Of a stretch of DNA of 64,000 bases, positions 42,609 to 52,282 are shown one piece after another. Origin of the DNA: Tropicibacter sp. Alg240-R139. GTDB lineage: Bacteria > Pseudomonadota > Alphaproteobacteria > Rhodobacterales > Rhodobacteraceae. A program made the position numbers and the translations under genes. The stretch spans positions 62,001 through 126,000 of the forward strand of contig NZ_UNRA01000007.1 in assembly GCF_900537075.1 (NCBI RefSeq). Direction: 5' to 3'. Below the pieces are notes generated by a model. That model saw only the letters and a list, made by a program, of their open reading frames with translations. It searched no databases and had not been told where the DNA came from. Positions within the stretch are counted from its first letter, which is position 1; the number at the start of each line of letters is the position of its first letter.

Positions 42609-43736
42609 CTATGCTGCGCTGAGTCCAATAAACCGCTCCAGATGATAATCCGCGTCGCCAAAGCGATGGTCGGTCATGACAATCCGCTTGGCAATATGGG
42701 CGAGTTCGTACTCTTGCGTCATAGCGATGCCACCATGCATCTGAATCGCCTCTTCGGCCACCAATCGGCCAGTACGGGCAATCAGGTTGCGCGCGGCGGC
42801 GATCTGGCGGTCACGGTCGTCGCTGTCCAGGTGACCCGCCGCATTGGTGACAGCCGAACGTGCCTGTTCCAACTCGATCAGCAAGTCCGAGAACCGATGC
42901 GCCAACGCCTGGAACGTCCCGATCGGACGGCCAAACTGCTTGCGCGTCATCAGGTATTCGCGGGTGAGTTCCGTAGCGCTCTCCATCGCGCCCATGGCCT
43001 CGGCTGCTAAAGCGACGTTGGCCCGCGCAACGACATCTGCGAGCGCCTCGAACCCTACGCCTTCGGCCCCAAGTCGGGCTGACGTCGGCACACGCACATT
43101 GTCCAATGTCACCTCCGCCGCACGACCCCCGCTCATCATCGGATAACCCTGCATCGTCAGGCCATCGGCATCGGCAGGCACCAGGAACAACGAGATGCCA
43201 TCCAGGCTAAACGGCCCCCCGCCCTCGCGAGCAGAGACGATCAGAAAACCGGCTGCTTCAGCATTGATGACAACAGCCTTGCGGCCTTCGATCACGATCT
43301 CGCCGCCATCGACTTTGGCTGTGGTTTCCACCCGGCTCAAGTCATAGCGGCTGGCCGGTTCGCCATGAGCCAGTGCCAGATGTAGGCCGCCACCAATCAC
43401 CTCTTCTACCAGCCCATGTTGTGCATCGTCGCCAAGGGCTGCGATCAGCCCGCCACCCAAAATGGCGGTATCCAGGAACGGCTCGACCACACCGGCGCGG
43501 CCCAGCTCTTCGAACACCGTCGAGATGTCAAAGCCCGCGCCACCGAACCCGCCCTGCTCTTCGGTGAACAGCGCGCCTATAACGCCCAGTTCCGCCAGTT
43601 CGCCCCAAATCTCATCGCTGTGCCCTGCGTCACTGTCGATAATCGCATTGCGCTTGGTTGTGGTGTAACGCTCGGACAGATAGCGCCTCAGCGTGTCCTG
43701 TAGCATCTGCCGCTCTTCGGTCAGATTGAAATCCAT
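42609..43736 (-). CDS. Acyl-CoA dehydrogenase, PimD-like small subunit
   Basis: 375-aa flavoprotein of the acyl-CoA dehydrogenase fold. It starts MDFNLTEERQMLQDTLRRYLSERY, has ELGVIGALFTEEQGGFGGAGFD, a shortened middle domain, and the C-terminal EEAIQMHGGIAMTQEYELAHIAKRI. It lies 5 bp after a second, 396-aa dehydrogenase, the same arrangement as PimC/PimD of the pimeloyl-CoA pathway. The two probably form one heteromeric enzyme passing electrons to ETF. Confidence 0.87.
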   Translation of the reverse strand: MDFNLTEERQMLQDTLRRYLSERYTTTKRNAIIDSDAGHSDEIWGELAELGVIGALFTEEQGGFGGAGFDISTVFEELGRAGVVEPFLDTAILGGGLIAALGDDAQHGLVEEVIGGGLHLALAHGEPASRYDLSRVETTAKVDGGEIVIEGRKAVVINAEAAGFLIVSAREGGGPFSLDGISLFLVPADADGLTMQGYPMMSGGRAAEVTLDNVRVPTSARLGAEGVGFEALADVVARANVALAAEAMGAMESATELTREYLMTRKQFGRPIGTFQALAHRFSDLLIELEQARSAVTNAAGHLDSDDRDRQIAAARNLIARTGRLVAEEAIQMHGGIAMTQEYELAHIAKRIVMTDHRFGDADYHLERFIGLSAA

Positions 43737-43741
43737 ATCCT

Positions 43742-44932
43742 TCAGCCCCCCATCTTTACTTTGGCGATGATCCCGCGCTGGATCTCGTTCGATCCACCAA
43801 AGATCGACAGTTTGCGATTGTTAAAATACTGCGCTGCGACGGGGCCGGCATACTCAGGCCCGACAGGATCATTGTCCCCCTCGACTGCCTCGGACGCAAA
43901 CGGCATCGCGTATGGCCCTACCGCGCGGCGCGCCAGATCATTGATTTCCTGCCGGATGATGGTGCCCTTGACCTTGAGCATCGAGCTTTCGACACCCGGT
44001 GCTGCTCCGGCCGCCGCCTGACTGATGATACGCAGATTGGTTGTGGACATGGCCATCAAATCAATCTCGACCTGCGCCAGTCGTGCTGCAAAATGCGGGT
44101 TCTCAATCAGCGGGCGGCCATTTGCGCTTTCTTGACGGGCCACACGTTTCACCGCGTCCAGACCAGCACGACTAAAGCCGACGCCAGCAATCCCGGTGCG
44201 TTCATGGGTCAGCAGATACTTGGCATAGGTCCAGCCCTTGTTCTCCTCGCCCACCAGGTTTTCAACCGGCACACGGACGTTGTCAAAAAACACCTCGTTC
44301 ACTTCGGGCGTGCCATCGAGCAAAACGATGGGTCGCACCTCGATCCCGGGTGTGTTCATGTCAATGAGCAGGAATGATATGCCTTCTTGCTGCTTTGCAT
44401 CCGGATCGGTGCGCACAAGGCAGAAAATCCAATCGGCGTATTGTCCCAAAGTGGTCCAGGTCTTTTGCCCATTGACCACGTAATGGTCCCCCTCTCGCAC
44501 GGCCCTGGTCTTGAGCGACGCCAGATCCGATCCCGCGCCGGGTTCGGAATAGCCCTGACACCACCAGTCGGTGCCATCCAGGATACGGGGCAGATAATGA
44601 TCCTGCTGTTCTTTCGATCCGAACTTTTGCAGCACCGGAGCCAGCATCGACAGGCCAAAGGGCACGATGCGTGGCGCGTAGGCCGCAGCACATTGATCTT
44701 CGAAGATATGGCGTTGCACAGCGTTCCATTCGGCCCCGCCAAACTCCTTTGGCCAATTGAACGACAGCCAGCCTTGTTCGTTCAGGATGGAATGCCACAG
44801 CTCATGACCTTCCTTACCGATGTGCTCCCCCCGGCGGACCTTGTCTGACATGCTCTTGGGCAGCTTTTCCTCCAGAAACGTTCGCACCTCTTCGCGGAAC
44901 GCCTGTTCCTCTTTTGTGTAACTCAGATCCAT
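43742..44932 (-). CDS. Acyl-CoA dehydrogenase, PimC-like large subunit
   Basis: 396-aa flavoprotein. MDLSYTKEEQAFREEVRTFLEEKLP, NEQGWLSFNWPKEFGGAEWN, WCQGYSEPGAGSDLASLKTRA (FAD/substrate strand), VNGQKTWTTLGQYADWIF and the C-terminal IFGGSNEIQRGIIAKV are typical of PimC-like enzymes. At the position where medium-chain enzymes carry the catalytic glutamate (YEGT) it has FGGS, so that base is absent from this site and may be supplied elsewhere or by the partner subunit. Separated from the thiolase gene by two stem-loops. Confidence 0.88.
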   Translation of the reverse strand: MDLSYTKEEQAFREEVRTFLEEKLPKSMSDKVRRGEHIGKEGHELWHSILNEQGWLSFNWPKEFGGAEWNAVQRHIFEDQCAAAYAPRIVPFGLSMLAPVLQKFGSKEQQDHYLPRILDGTDWWCQGYSEPGAGSDLASLKTRAVREGDHYVVNGQKTWTTLGQYADWIFCLVRTDPDAKQQEGISFLLIDMNTPGIEVRPIVLLDGTPEVNEVFFDNVRVPVENLVGEENKGWTYAKYLLTHERTGIAGVGFSRAGLDAVKRVARQESANGRPLIENPHFAARLAQVEIDLMAMSTTNLRIISQAAAGAAPGVESSMLKVKGTIIRQEINDLARRAVGPYAMPFASEAVEGDNDPVGPEYAGPVAAQYFNNRKLSIFGGSNEIQRGIIAKVKMGG

Positions 44933-44973
44933 ACCCGGTCTTTCTCCCTAAACATCTGCGGCTAGGTGCAATT

Positions 44974-45030
44974 GCCCGGCACCCCGTGCTGGGCCGCCTT
45001 TGTCCGGGCCTCGATGGCCCGGACAAAGGC
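44974..45030. other. Two stem-loops between thiolase and acyl-CoA dehydrogenase
   Basis: A perfect 15-bp stem (44996-45010 with 45016-45030, 5-nt loop) stands next to a 9-bp stem with one G-T pair (GCCCGGCAC 44974-44982, GTGCTGGGC 44986-44994). No T-run is present. Within an operon they may act as an mRNA processing or partial termination site that uncouples the first two genes from the rest. Confidence 0.6.
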
Positions 45031-45038
45031 CCTTACCG

Positions 45039-46214
45039 TCAATAAATCTCGAACAAGCCGGCCGCGCCCATGCCGCCGCCGATGCACATGGTCACCACAC
45101 CCAGCTTGGCACCGCGCCGCTTGCCTTCCAGCATCAAATGCCCGGTCATCCGTGCACCGGTCATGCCATAGGGGTGACCAATCGCGATCGAGCCGCCATT
45201 GACGTTGTACTTCTCCGGGTCGATCCCCAGACGGTCGCGGGAATAGAGGCACTGGCTCGCAAAAGCTTCGTTCAGTTCCCATAGGTCGATGTCGTCAACC
45301 TTCAGCCCATGACGCTCCAGCAGACGAGGTACGGCAAAGACAGGGCCGATGCCCATTTCATCGGGCTCACAGCCTGCGATCGCAAAGCCCTTGAATGCAC
45401 CCAATGGCGTCAGACCGCGCTTCTCTGCCTCGGCCGCTTCCATCAGCACAACCGCCGCCGCGCCGTCGCTCAATTGCGAGGCGTTACCCGCAGTGATCGC
45501 TTTTTCAGGTCCGCGTATTGGGTCCAGCCCTGACAGCCCCTCTATCGTCGTTGCCGGTCTGTTGCATTCATCCCGATCTACAACGACTTCTTTCTGCGAA
45601 ATCTCACCAGTTTCACGGTCCTTGACCGCCATCGTGGTGGTCATCGGCACGATCTCATCCGCAAACTTGCCTGCCTCTTGCGCCGCTGCGATCCGTTGCT
45701 GGCTGCGCAAAGAATATTCGTCCTGATATTCACGGCTCAGCCCATAACGCTCGGCCACGATGTCCGCCGTCTCGATCATGGACATATAGACTGCAGGCTT
45801 GTGCTCCAGGACCCAAGGGTCCGGCGCGGGGCGCATTTTCGACTGCACCAGTGAAATGCTCTCGACTCCGCCCGCAACCATCGGGCCAGCGCCTTCTTGC
45901 GTGATCGCGTTTGCAGCCTGCGCGATAGCCTGCAAGCCGGACGAGCAAAAGCGGTTCACGGTCATACCGGATACTGTCACCGGCAAGCCTGCGCGGATTG
46001 CGATCTGGCGGCCGATGTTGCCGCCGGTTTCGCCCTCAGGCAGGCCACAGCCAATCACGCAATCCTCGATGTCCGAACCCTGAAGGCCAGCGCGCTCGAT
46101 AGCGGCTTGAACGGCATGCCCGCCCATGCTTGCGCCATGAGTCATGTTGAACGATCCCCGAAAGGACTTCGCCAGCCCAGTGCGGGCGGTGGATACGATT
46201 ACAGCCTGTTTCAT
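45039..46214 (-). CDS. Acetyl-CoA acyltransferase (thiolase)
   Basis: 391-aa thiolase that cleaves a 3-oxoacyl-CoA with CoA. The nucleophile is Cys90 ([11 protein letters not shown]), with His347 ([10 protein letters not shown]) and Cys377 (MCIGGGMGA) completing the active site. Full family length. By position it is the PimB equivalent of the operon. Its start overlaps the stop of the large hydratase/dehydrogenase gene by 4 bp. Confidence 0.93.
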   Translation of the reverse strand: MKQAVIVSTARTGLAKSFRGSFNMTHGASMGGHAVQAAIERAGLQGSDIEDCVIGCGLPEGETGGNIGRQIAIRAGLPVTVSGMTVNRFCSSGLQAIAQAANAITQEGAGPMVAGGVESISLVQSKMRPAPDPWVLEHKPAVYMSMIETADIVAERYGLSREYQDEYSLRSQQRIAAAQEAGKFADEIVPMTTTMAVKDRETGEISQKEVVVDRDECNRPATTIEGLSGLDPIRGPEKAITAGNASQLSDGAAAVVLMEAAEAEKRGLTPLGAFKGFAIAGCEPDEMGIGPVFAVPRLLERHGLKVDDIDLWELNEAFASQCLYSRDRLGIDPEKYNVNGGSIAIGHPYGMTGARMTGHLMLEGKRRGAKLGVVTMCIGGGMGAAGLFEIY

Positions 46215-48307
46215 TGTGCAGCTTCCTTATTCAGATCATCAAAGGTGCGGCCCTCGGCCACGAGTTTTTCGAGAAGTGGGGCGGGCTGCCAGAAATAGTC
46301 GTCTTCCTTGGACCACTCTTGAATATCCGCCAACAGCTGGGGCAATCCGACCATGTCAGCCCATTTCAGTGGTCCGCCGCGATAGCGTGGAAAGCCGTAA
46401 CCATAGAGCAGTGTCACATCCACATCGAGCGGACGCCGGGCGATGCCTTCGCCCACCACTTTAGCCGCCTCGTTGACCATGGCAGCCATGTAACGACGCA
46501 CGATCTCTTCGTCAGTGAATTCACGCGCCGTGATCCCTTTGATCAACCGTTCTGACGCGATCATCGGCATCACATCCGGGTTGGGCACCCCAGCCCGCTT
46601 ACCGGCGTCATAGATGTAATATCCCTTACCGGTCTTTTGTCCGAAATGGCCCTGTTCGCAGATCTTGTCGGCATAAGAGCTGTCGCGTACACGCGAATCC
46701 AAGCCCTCGGCCCGTTTGCGTTTGCGCACCGACCACCCGATATCCAACCCGGCCAGGTCGGCCACGGCAAAAGGCCCCATGGCAAAGCCAAAGTCTGTCA
46801 GCACTTTGTCTATCTGGTAAGGCGATGCCCCATCCAATATCATGTGATCAGCACATGTCCGATAGGTCGACAAAATCCGGTTACCGATGAACCCATCGCA
46901 AACCCCGGCCCGAACCGAGATCTTGCGCATCCGGGCACCGAGCGCAAATCCCGTGGCCACTACATCAGGCGCAGTCGCATCGGCCACTACCACTTCGAGC
47001 AGCTTCATCACATGGGCTGGCGAGAAGAAGTGCAGTCCGATCACATCGGCCGGTCGGCTGGTACAGGCCGCGATTTCATCGATGTCGAGATACGAGGTGT
47101 TCGACGCAAGAATTGCACCCGGCTTGCAGACGGCATCAAGTTGGGTGAACACCTTTTTCTTGACATCCATGTCCTCGAACACGGCCTCAATCACCAGATC
47201 AACGTCGCCAAGCGCGGCGTAGTTAGTCGACAGGGTCAACGCTTTGGTAGTCAGCTCCTCGAATTGGGCTGGGTTGAGCTTGCCGCGTTTCAGTGCACCA
47301 CCCAAGTTGCCCTCTATCCGGTTCTTGGCGGCTTCGGCAGCCTCGGACGACATTTCCATCAGAACCACTGACAACCCGGACAGCAGCGCAGCCGTTGCAA
47401 TACCTGCACCCATTGTGCCGCCACCAATCACGCCGATGGCATTCAGATCGCGGGGCTTGGCGCCCTTGAGTTCTGGCAGTTTGCCGACGGCGCGTTCGGA
47501 AAAGAAGGCATGGATCATGCCCTGGCGTTGATCCGAGGCCATGAGTTCCATGAACAGTTCGCGTTCGCGGTGCATGCCTTGGACAAACGGCAACTCACAA
47601 CTGGCCTGAATACCACGAACCGCAGTCGCGGGTGCGATCTTGCCTCGGCTTTTCTTCAGCACCACGTCATAAAGAGCATCGAAATCGACCGCCTTGGGTC
47701 CATGCATTTCGCTGATGGCCCGACGGGGCGCGCCACTGTCGATCAACTGGCGCGCGTAGGCCAAGCCGATTTCACGCGGAGAGCCTTCTTCAACACGGTC
47801 GACAATGCCAAGTTTCAGCGCTTCTTTCGCACCAACCTGACGGCCTGAGGTTATGATGTCTACGGATGCATCCACACCGATCAATCGCGGCAATCGTTGC
47901 GACCCACCTGCCCCTGGCATGATACCAATCAGCACTTCGGGCAGGCCCACACGTGCAGACGGTACCGCGATACGATAGTGACAGCCCAAAGCGACCTCGA
48001 GCCCGCCGCCCAAGGCAGTACCGTGCAGGGCTGAAACGACGATCAGCGGCGAAGATTCGATGCGTGAGCAGACATTGGGCAAAAATGGCTCGGACGGCGG
48101 CTTGCCAAATTCGCGAATATCGGCACCAGCAAAATAAGTGCGCCCTTCGCCATAGATCAACACCGCCTTGGCACCGTCGGCCTCGGCTCGGGCCATGCCG
48201 TCGACCAGCCCCTGGCGCACTTCCAACCCCAAAGCATTCACCGGCGGATTTTGAGCGGACAACACCGCAATATCCCCGATCAGTTCGTATCCAATTGCCT
48301 CTGACAT
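46211..48307 (-). CDS. Enoyl-CoA hydratase/3-hydroxyacyl-CoA dehydrogenase fusion
   Basis: 698-aa FadB/PimF-like bifunctional beta-oxidation enzyme. I chose the second ATG (48307) because GGGGAG lies 9 nt before it; an ATG at 48313 is only 3 nt from that site. N-terminal crotonase domain ([54 protein letters not shown]), a linker, then the NAD-binding motif [14 protein letters not shown] near residue 293, [29 protein letters not shown] and two C-terminal dehydrogenase domains. It is the first gene of the operon; two inverted repeats lie upstream. Confidence 0.92.
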   Translation of the reverse strand: MSEAIGYELIGDIAVLSAQNPPVNALGLEVRQGLVDGMARAEADGAKAVLIYGEGRTYFAGADIREFGKPPSEPFLPNVCSRIESSPLIVVSALHGTALGGGLEVALGCHYRIAVPSARVGLPEVLIGIMPGAGGSQRLPRLIGVDASVDIITSGRQVGAKEALKLGIVDRVEEGSPREIGLAYARQLIDSGAPRRAISEMHGPKAVDFDALYDVVLKKSRGKIAPATAVRGIQASCELPFVQGMHRERELFMELMASDQRQGMIHAFFSERAVGKLPELKGAKPRDLNAIGVIGGGTMGAGIATAALLSGLSVVLMEMSSEAAEAAKNRIEGNLGGALKRGKLNPAQFEELTTKALTLSTNYAALGDVDLVIEAVFEDMDVKKKVFTQLDAVCKPGAILASNTSYLDIDEIAACTSRPADVIGLHFFSPAHVMKLLEVVVADATAPDVVATGFALGARMRKISVRAGVCDGFIGNRILSTYRTCADHMILDGASPYQIDKVLTDFGFAMGPFAVADLAGLDIGWSVRKRKRAEGLDSRVRDSSYADKICEQGHFGQKTGKGYYIYDAGKRAGVPNPDVMPMIASERLIKGITAREFTDEEIVRRYMAAMVNEAAKVVGEGIARRPLDVDVTLLYGYGFPRYRGGPLKWADMVGLPQLLADIQEWSKEDDYFWQPAPLLEKLVAEGRTFDDLNKEAAQ

Positions 48308-48333
48308 CGGCATCCACTCCCCTTTGACAGTAT

Positions 48334-48357
48334 GCGCGTCGGATAAATGCGACGCGC
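48334..48357. promoter_or_regulatory. Inverted repeat upstream of the beta-oxidation operon
   Basis: GCGCGTCG (48334-48341) and CGACGCGC (48350-48357) are perfect 8-bp arms around an 8-nt spacer, 27-50 bp before the operon start. This is a good location for a repressor site. No regulator gene is adjacent. Confidence 0.45.
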
Positions 48358-48447
48358 CAACTTCTCTGGGCCGAACATATCCCCGCTGCGGCTGATTTTG
48401 CCACTGTCGGGTTCTTTCATCGTGACATGTTCGGCAGTCATTTCATC

Positions 48448-48468
48448 TTGCGAAACACCGTTTTGCAA
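48448..48468. promoter_or_regulatory. Second inverted repeat upstream of the beta-oxidation operon
   Basis: TTGCGAAAC (48448-48456) and GTTTTGCAA (48460-48468) pair in eight of nine positions around a 3-nt centre. The compact AT-rich dyad looks like a TetR- or GntR-type operator. It is about 140 bp from the gene start. The remaining 265-bp gap holds no gene. Confidence 0.4.
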
Positions 48469-48572
48469 ACAAGAGGGTGGTCCGCCCTGATCCCAAGATC
48501 AAGGAGAATTCGCCGAAACGACGTAAGGTTGGAGATGGGTTCGGAGGCGCGCCCGGACCTTACCGCAGGTTG

Positions 48573-49265
48573 TCAGCCTTCGGGGCGCACGCAGGTCCAG
48601 ACGGTACGCGTGGATTTTTCATCGACGCGTTCGAACCCGGCGTCAGTCAAGATGGTCTTGCATTCCCGCATGCCTTCGACACCATAGGCCTCGGGGTGGA
48701 ATTCCAGCACCACCCCACGGAAACAGGACAGATCGGCGTGGCGCAACAGTTCCAGCTCGCCCCCTTCGATGTCCATCACCAGAACGGTCGGTTCAAGCGC
48801 GTCGCAAACTGTTGCGAACGAGGCCGTCGGCACGTCCACTACATTGGACGGACGGTTGCCAGGGTTCAAAAGAGAAGACCCGAGATAGCTGGTGCGAATG
48901 TGAAATTGCAGAGATTCGGGGCGGTCTTCGGCGCTGATCAGCACTTGGTTGTTTACCGAAATGAGGTCTTGCAGATTGTTGAGTATATAAAGCTCGTTGA
49001 TGGCATCCAAGAGTTCGGGATTTGCCTCGAACGAATGGATAGCCTTGGGCTTGGCGTTGTGAGCAATGACCGCGCCCACCAGACCGATGCCCGCGCCGAT
49101 TTCCAGAACCGTATCGTCAGGCGTTACTACATGAAGCGAGCCTTCGATCTCTTGACCCTCGTAGCGGGCGGCCTTGATCCGCTCGATGCGTTTTTCGTGC
49201 AGAAACCGTGTCATGGGCACTTTGACGCCCAGGCATTCTGCGGCAACGGTTTGCGTGTCAGTCAC
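48573..49265 (-). CDS. FkbM-family methyltransferase
   Basis: 230-aa SAM-dependent methyltransferase of the FkbM type, which usually O-methylates sugars or polyketides. The SAM site reads VLEIGAGIGLVGAVIAHNA (about 54-72), with SFEANPELLDAINELYILNN after it and the later VLVMDIEGGELELLRHADL, the D-x-E-G signature of the family. The C-terminus (VEGMRECKTILTDAGFE) is complete. No partner genes are nearby and the substrate is unknown. Confidence 0.85.
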   Translation of the reverse strand: MTDTQTVAAECLGVKVPMTRFLHEKRIERIKAARYEGQEIEGSLHVVTPDDTVLEIGAGIGLVGAVIAHNAKPKAIHSFEANPELLDAINELYILNNLQDLISVNNQVLISAEDRPESLQFHIRTSYLGSSLLNPGNRPSNVVDVPTASFATVCDALEPTVLVMDIEGGELELLRHADLSCFRGVVLEFHPEAYGVEGMRECKTILTDAGFERVDEKSTRTVWTCVRPEG

Positions 49266-49587
49266 TGCTCAGGTCCTTGTGCCCCATTTCTTTGCGCTGC
49301 ATCCTGCGGAGATGAGCGCCAAAACGCAAGGGCTGTTGGTGGTGTTTCACGGACCAAGGCACCGGGTCAGATGTCGTGCATTTGGCAATACCACCTACCC
49401 GGTGCCCCAAAGACCTCATCGCGTGCCTCACCCCCGACCTTGGCCGACCTTTCACCCGGGAAACATGAACCGAAAATGCACCCTTGCGTGCGGCGCACAT
49501 CAGATATTCCAAGGTCGCCCCTACTCAATGCTGCAAGCGCAGCATAAATGTCGATCAACCGAAACCTGTACCGGGAGATTATTGAAA
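49266..49587. other. 322-bp divergent gap, promoters only
   Basis: Separates the FkbM methyltransferase and the DUF1127 gene. It must carry both promoters. A CTGC-AAGC-GCAG dyad lies near 49531-49542. Open frames crossing it look non-coding, and I see no known motif. Confidence 0.35.
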
Positions 49588-49806
49588 ATGGCTGTAACCG
49601 CCTCACGCTCGCACACCGTTCTTTCGATTCTTGGCGCCGTCGCTGACGTTTTTATCGGCATCTGGAACGCCCTGGCTCATATCGGCGCAGCAAATGCAAA
49701 AGTGCACCGCATCCAAGTGCTGTCCAACTTAAGCGATGCAGAACTAGATGCACGAGGAATCAAACGAGAAGATATCATCCGTCAGGTTATCGGCCAGGCA
49801 TTCTAA
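49588..49806 (+). CDS. DUF1127 small protein
   Basis: 72-aa protein of the DUF1127 (YjiS-like) family, recognised by the C-terminal LSDAELDARGIKREDIIRQVIG preceded by a helix with an RIQVLSNL lead-in. The frame is open much further upstream, but only this ATG has a GGGAG site and gives family-like sequence. In other alphaproteobacteria short arginine-rich DUF1127 proteins bind RNA and influence phosphate and C1 metabolism or stress responses; this member is longer and less basic at its N-terminus, so its role is uncertain. Confidence 0.75.
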   Translation: MAVTASRSHTVLSILGAVADVFIGIWNALAHIGAANAKVHRIQVLSNLSDAELDARGIKREDIIRQVIGQAF

Positions 49807-49839
49807 GCGGGTGGGATCTTGATGAACCCCAACCGTTTC

Positions 49840-51114
49840 TTAAACCAGTGATGCGGCTGCGACTTCATATGCCCGATGTGTTAGCTCAAAGTCGGCCTCG
49901 GTCAGGGCCAAAGACGGATAAGTCTTGCCTGATGCCTTGAAGATGCCCTCTTGCATCAGGACTGCGTTGAATGTGGCCGCTTTGGCTGAGTCCGAGTTGA
50001 ACACATCGCGATAGTCGCGTGGCTGGCTCTCGGCGAAGACGATCTCGAACAGCGTTGGATCACCCACGATCTGATGTGCGATTCCTCGAGCCGACAAGGC
50101 TGTACCCGCCATGTCCATCAGCCGCTGACCATTGGCGCGCAGTTGGTCATAGGCGCCATCACGGCGCAGCACCTCCATCGTTTTGAGACCCGCAACGGCC
50201 GCCACTGGGTTGCCTGACAGGGTGCCCAGTTGCATCAACCATTTGTCTGCCCCAACAGCCGCCTTGTCGAAATGCGCCATGATGTTGGCACGCCCTGCGA
50301 TCGCCGCCAGCGGGAAGCCGCCACCGATGACCTTGCCCAAAGTCGCCACATCGGGTGTGACCCCATAAAGCTCCTGCGCCCCGCCGTAAGAAAAACGGAA
50401 GCCTGTCACCACCTCGTCAAAGATCAGAACGATGCCGTATTTGTCGGCCTCTTCCCGCAGCAGCTGCAGGAAGCCGGGCATCGGCGGTATGATCCGTTGC
50501 AGTGGTTCGACAATGATTGCAGCCACCTGGTCCCCATGTTCGGCCAACAGCGAGCGGATGTAATCAGGGTCGTTAAAGGGTGCGATCAGCATTTCAGCCC
50601 GAACGCTTTCAGGGATACCCGCGCTATCCGGCACCGCCTGCGGAAAGTTGACCATGCGGGATGGCGCCAGCGACATCTGCGCCTCGGCGCTCATGCCGTG
50701 ATACCCACCCTCAAATTTCACGATCTTGTCGCGGCCCGTGAAGGCGCGGGCCAGGCGGATGGCATACATATCAGCCTCGCCCCCGGACGAAACATAGCGG
50801 ATCTGATCGGCACATGGCACCGCGCGGCAGATCTCTTCGGCCAATTCGACCCCTGCGGCGTTGTTGGCAAAAAACGTCATCCCCTTGGGGAGCTGTTCGA
50901 CGACTGCTTCGAGCACTTCGGGGTGGCCGTGGCCCAGCAGCATTGGACCAGAGCCGATCAGAAAGTCGACGTATTCCTTGCCGTTTTCATCCCAGACTCG
51001 GCTGCCTATACCGTCGCGAATGAACATAGTCGGGTCAAAGTTGCCAAATCCGCCGCCTGGAAGGACGGATTGGGCGCGCTCGAACCAATCGGCTTGTGAG
51101 AGGACTTTGTCCAT
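49840..51114 (-). CDS. Class III aminotransferase (glutamate-1-semialdehyde aminomutase-like)
   Basis: 424-aa PLP enzyme of fold type I. VLPGGGFGNFDPTMFIRDGIGSRVWDENGKEYVDFLIGSGPMLLGHGHPEV, the YVSSGGEADMYAIRLARAFTGRDKIVKFEGGYHG cofactor region, VLIFDEVVTGFRFSYGG and ATLGKVIGGGFPLAAIAG with the PLP-binding lysine are visible. It resembles HemL, but its place at the end of a catabolic operon, 64 bp after an enolase-superfamily gene, argues for a transaminase or aminomutase acting on that pathway's intermediate. True tetrapyrrole HemL is less likely. Confidence 0.85.
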   Translation of the reverse strand: MDKVLSQADWFERAQSVLPGGGFGNFDPTMFIRDGIGSRVWDENGKEYVDFLIGSGPMLLGHGHPEVLEAVVEQLPKGMTFFANNAAGVELAEEICRAVPCADQIRYVSSGGEADMYAIRLARAFTGRDKIVKFEGGYHGMSAEAQMSLAPSRMVNFPQAVPDSAGIPESVRAEMLIAPFNDPDYIRSLLAEHGDQVAAIIVEPLQRIIPPMPGFLQLLREEADKYGIVLIFDEVVTGFRFSYGGAQELYGVTPDVATLGKVIGGGFPLAAIAGRANIMAHFDKAAVGADKWLMQLGTLSGNPVAAVAGLKTMEVLRRDGAYDQLRANGQRLMDMAGTALSARGIAHQIVGDPTLFEIVFAESQPRDYRDVFNSDSAKAATFNAVLMQEGIFKASGKTYPSLALTEADFELTHRAYEVAAASLV

Positions 51115-51178
51115 TGCAGTGATCCTTTGCCGTAGGGGATTTCCTTGGGTGGATAAATTTTGACCAGAAAGTCAAAAA

Positions 51179-52282
51179 TCAGTCAAGAACGAGATCGGGC
51201 GGGCCGAGCACATTTTTGTCAGGTCGAATGCCAAGTCCCGGCCCGTCTGGCGGTGCAATCCGCCCCTGATTGCGTATCGGGCCATCAGGAGCGAGCCGTG
51301 GGGCGACGTAGCCTGACAGGTCGCAGACGTTCAAAACGCGTGCCGGATCGGTTGAGGCGCCCAGGTGTAATAGCGCTGCTGTGGTGATGTCCGAGCCCCA
51401 AGTGTCTTCGATGCACATCTTGGCCCCCAAATGCAGACACAGGTCGCGGGCGCGACAGGTGGCGGACAGCCCGCCGAATTTCGACAACTTTAGCGCCACG
51501 GCGTCCATGCATCCCTGGGCATGGCCTGCGAGCAGGCTAGCCGTGTCATGGGCGCTTTCATCGAGCTTCATCGGCAAGCCAGTTGCGGCGCGGACACGGG
51601 CGCAATCTTCGATGTTGGCGCAGGGTTGTTCCAGCATGATGTCCAGATCGGCCACGGCACGGCCAACGCGGGTGGCGTCGAGCGACGTGGCGCCGCAATT
51701 CCAGTCGCCATAGACCAGCGGTCCGTCTCCTACCGCGTCGCGTACTTTGCGCAAGCGGGCGACATCGGCCTGCCAATCGGCATCGGCACCAAGCTTGACT
51801 TGGAACTGGCGTATCCCTGTTTGATAGGCGGTCTGGGCAATACGGGCCATTTCATCCGGGGCGATGCAGGTGATCGAATGATAAAGTGGCATCGACTCGG
51901 CCCGGCGCCCGCCCAGAAGCGCATGCAGCGGCAGGTTCGCGGCCTGCCCGGTCAGATCCCACAGCGCGATATCCAGTGCGGACTTGGCATAGACGTGGCC
52001 CTGCAGATGTTTGTCGAGTTTGGCCATCAGCGCCTCAGGGCCAACCGGGTTCGCGCCGAGCAGCACCGGGGCCATCTCTTGCACAGCGGGCGCCACGCCT
52101 CGCGCGTAGGCAGGTAGGTAGTGGGGGATCGGGCAGACCTCTCCCCACCCGGTTAGGCCGGTGTCGGTTTCCAGCGCAACAACCACCGTCTCGACCGTGT
52201 CGCAGGATTTACCCTCGGCCATGTAGTAAGCGGTGTGACTGGTGAGCGGCACGTGCCACACAGAGATGCGCGTGAGTTTCAT
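51179..52282 (-). CDS. Enolase-superfamily racemase/dehydratase, paralogue 1
   Basis: 367-aa mandelate racemase/muconate lactonizing enzyme-type barrel. Metal ligands Asp193 (YGDWN), Glu218 (LEQPC) and Asp241 (MKLDES), and the paired lysines Lys163 (QVKLG) and Lys265 (ALKLSK), are all present, so two-base (epimerase, or syn/anti dehydratase) chemistry is possible. It resembles enzymes acting on hydroxyproline or its betaine (4-hydroxyproline betaine epimerase, cis-3-hydroxyproline dehydratase), but assignment needs assay. The start overlaps the next paralogue's stop by 4 bp. It is one of three such genes in a row. Confidence 0.85.
   Translation of the reverse strand: MKLTRISVWHVPLTSHTAYYMAEGKSCDTVETVVVALETDTGLTGWGEVCPIPHYLPAYARGVAPAVQEMAPVLLGANPVGPEALMAKLDKHLQGHVYAKSALDIALWDLTGQAANLPLHALLGGRRAESMPLYHSITCIAPDEMARIAQTAYQTGIRQFQVKLGADADWQADVARLRKVRDAVGDGPLVYGDWNCGATSLDATRVGRAVADLDIMLEQPCANIEDCARVRAATGLPMKLDESAHDTASLLAGHAQGCMDAVALKLSKFGGLSATCRARDLCLHLGAKMCIEDTWGSDITTAALLHLGASTDPARVLNVCDLSGYVAPRLAPDGPIRNQGRIAPPDGPGLGIRPDKNVLGPPDLVLD

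Noticed and set aside
42553-42661. 36-residue N-terminal extension of the PaaI thioesterase
   Set aside because: It would overlap the acyl-CoA dehydrogenase gene and its sequence is unlike the family; the ATG at 42553 gives the normal length.
48477-49547. 356-aa open frame antisense to the FkbM methyltransferase
   Set aside because: No recognisable motif, and the FkbM gene has a clear SAM site.
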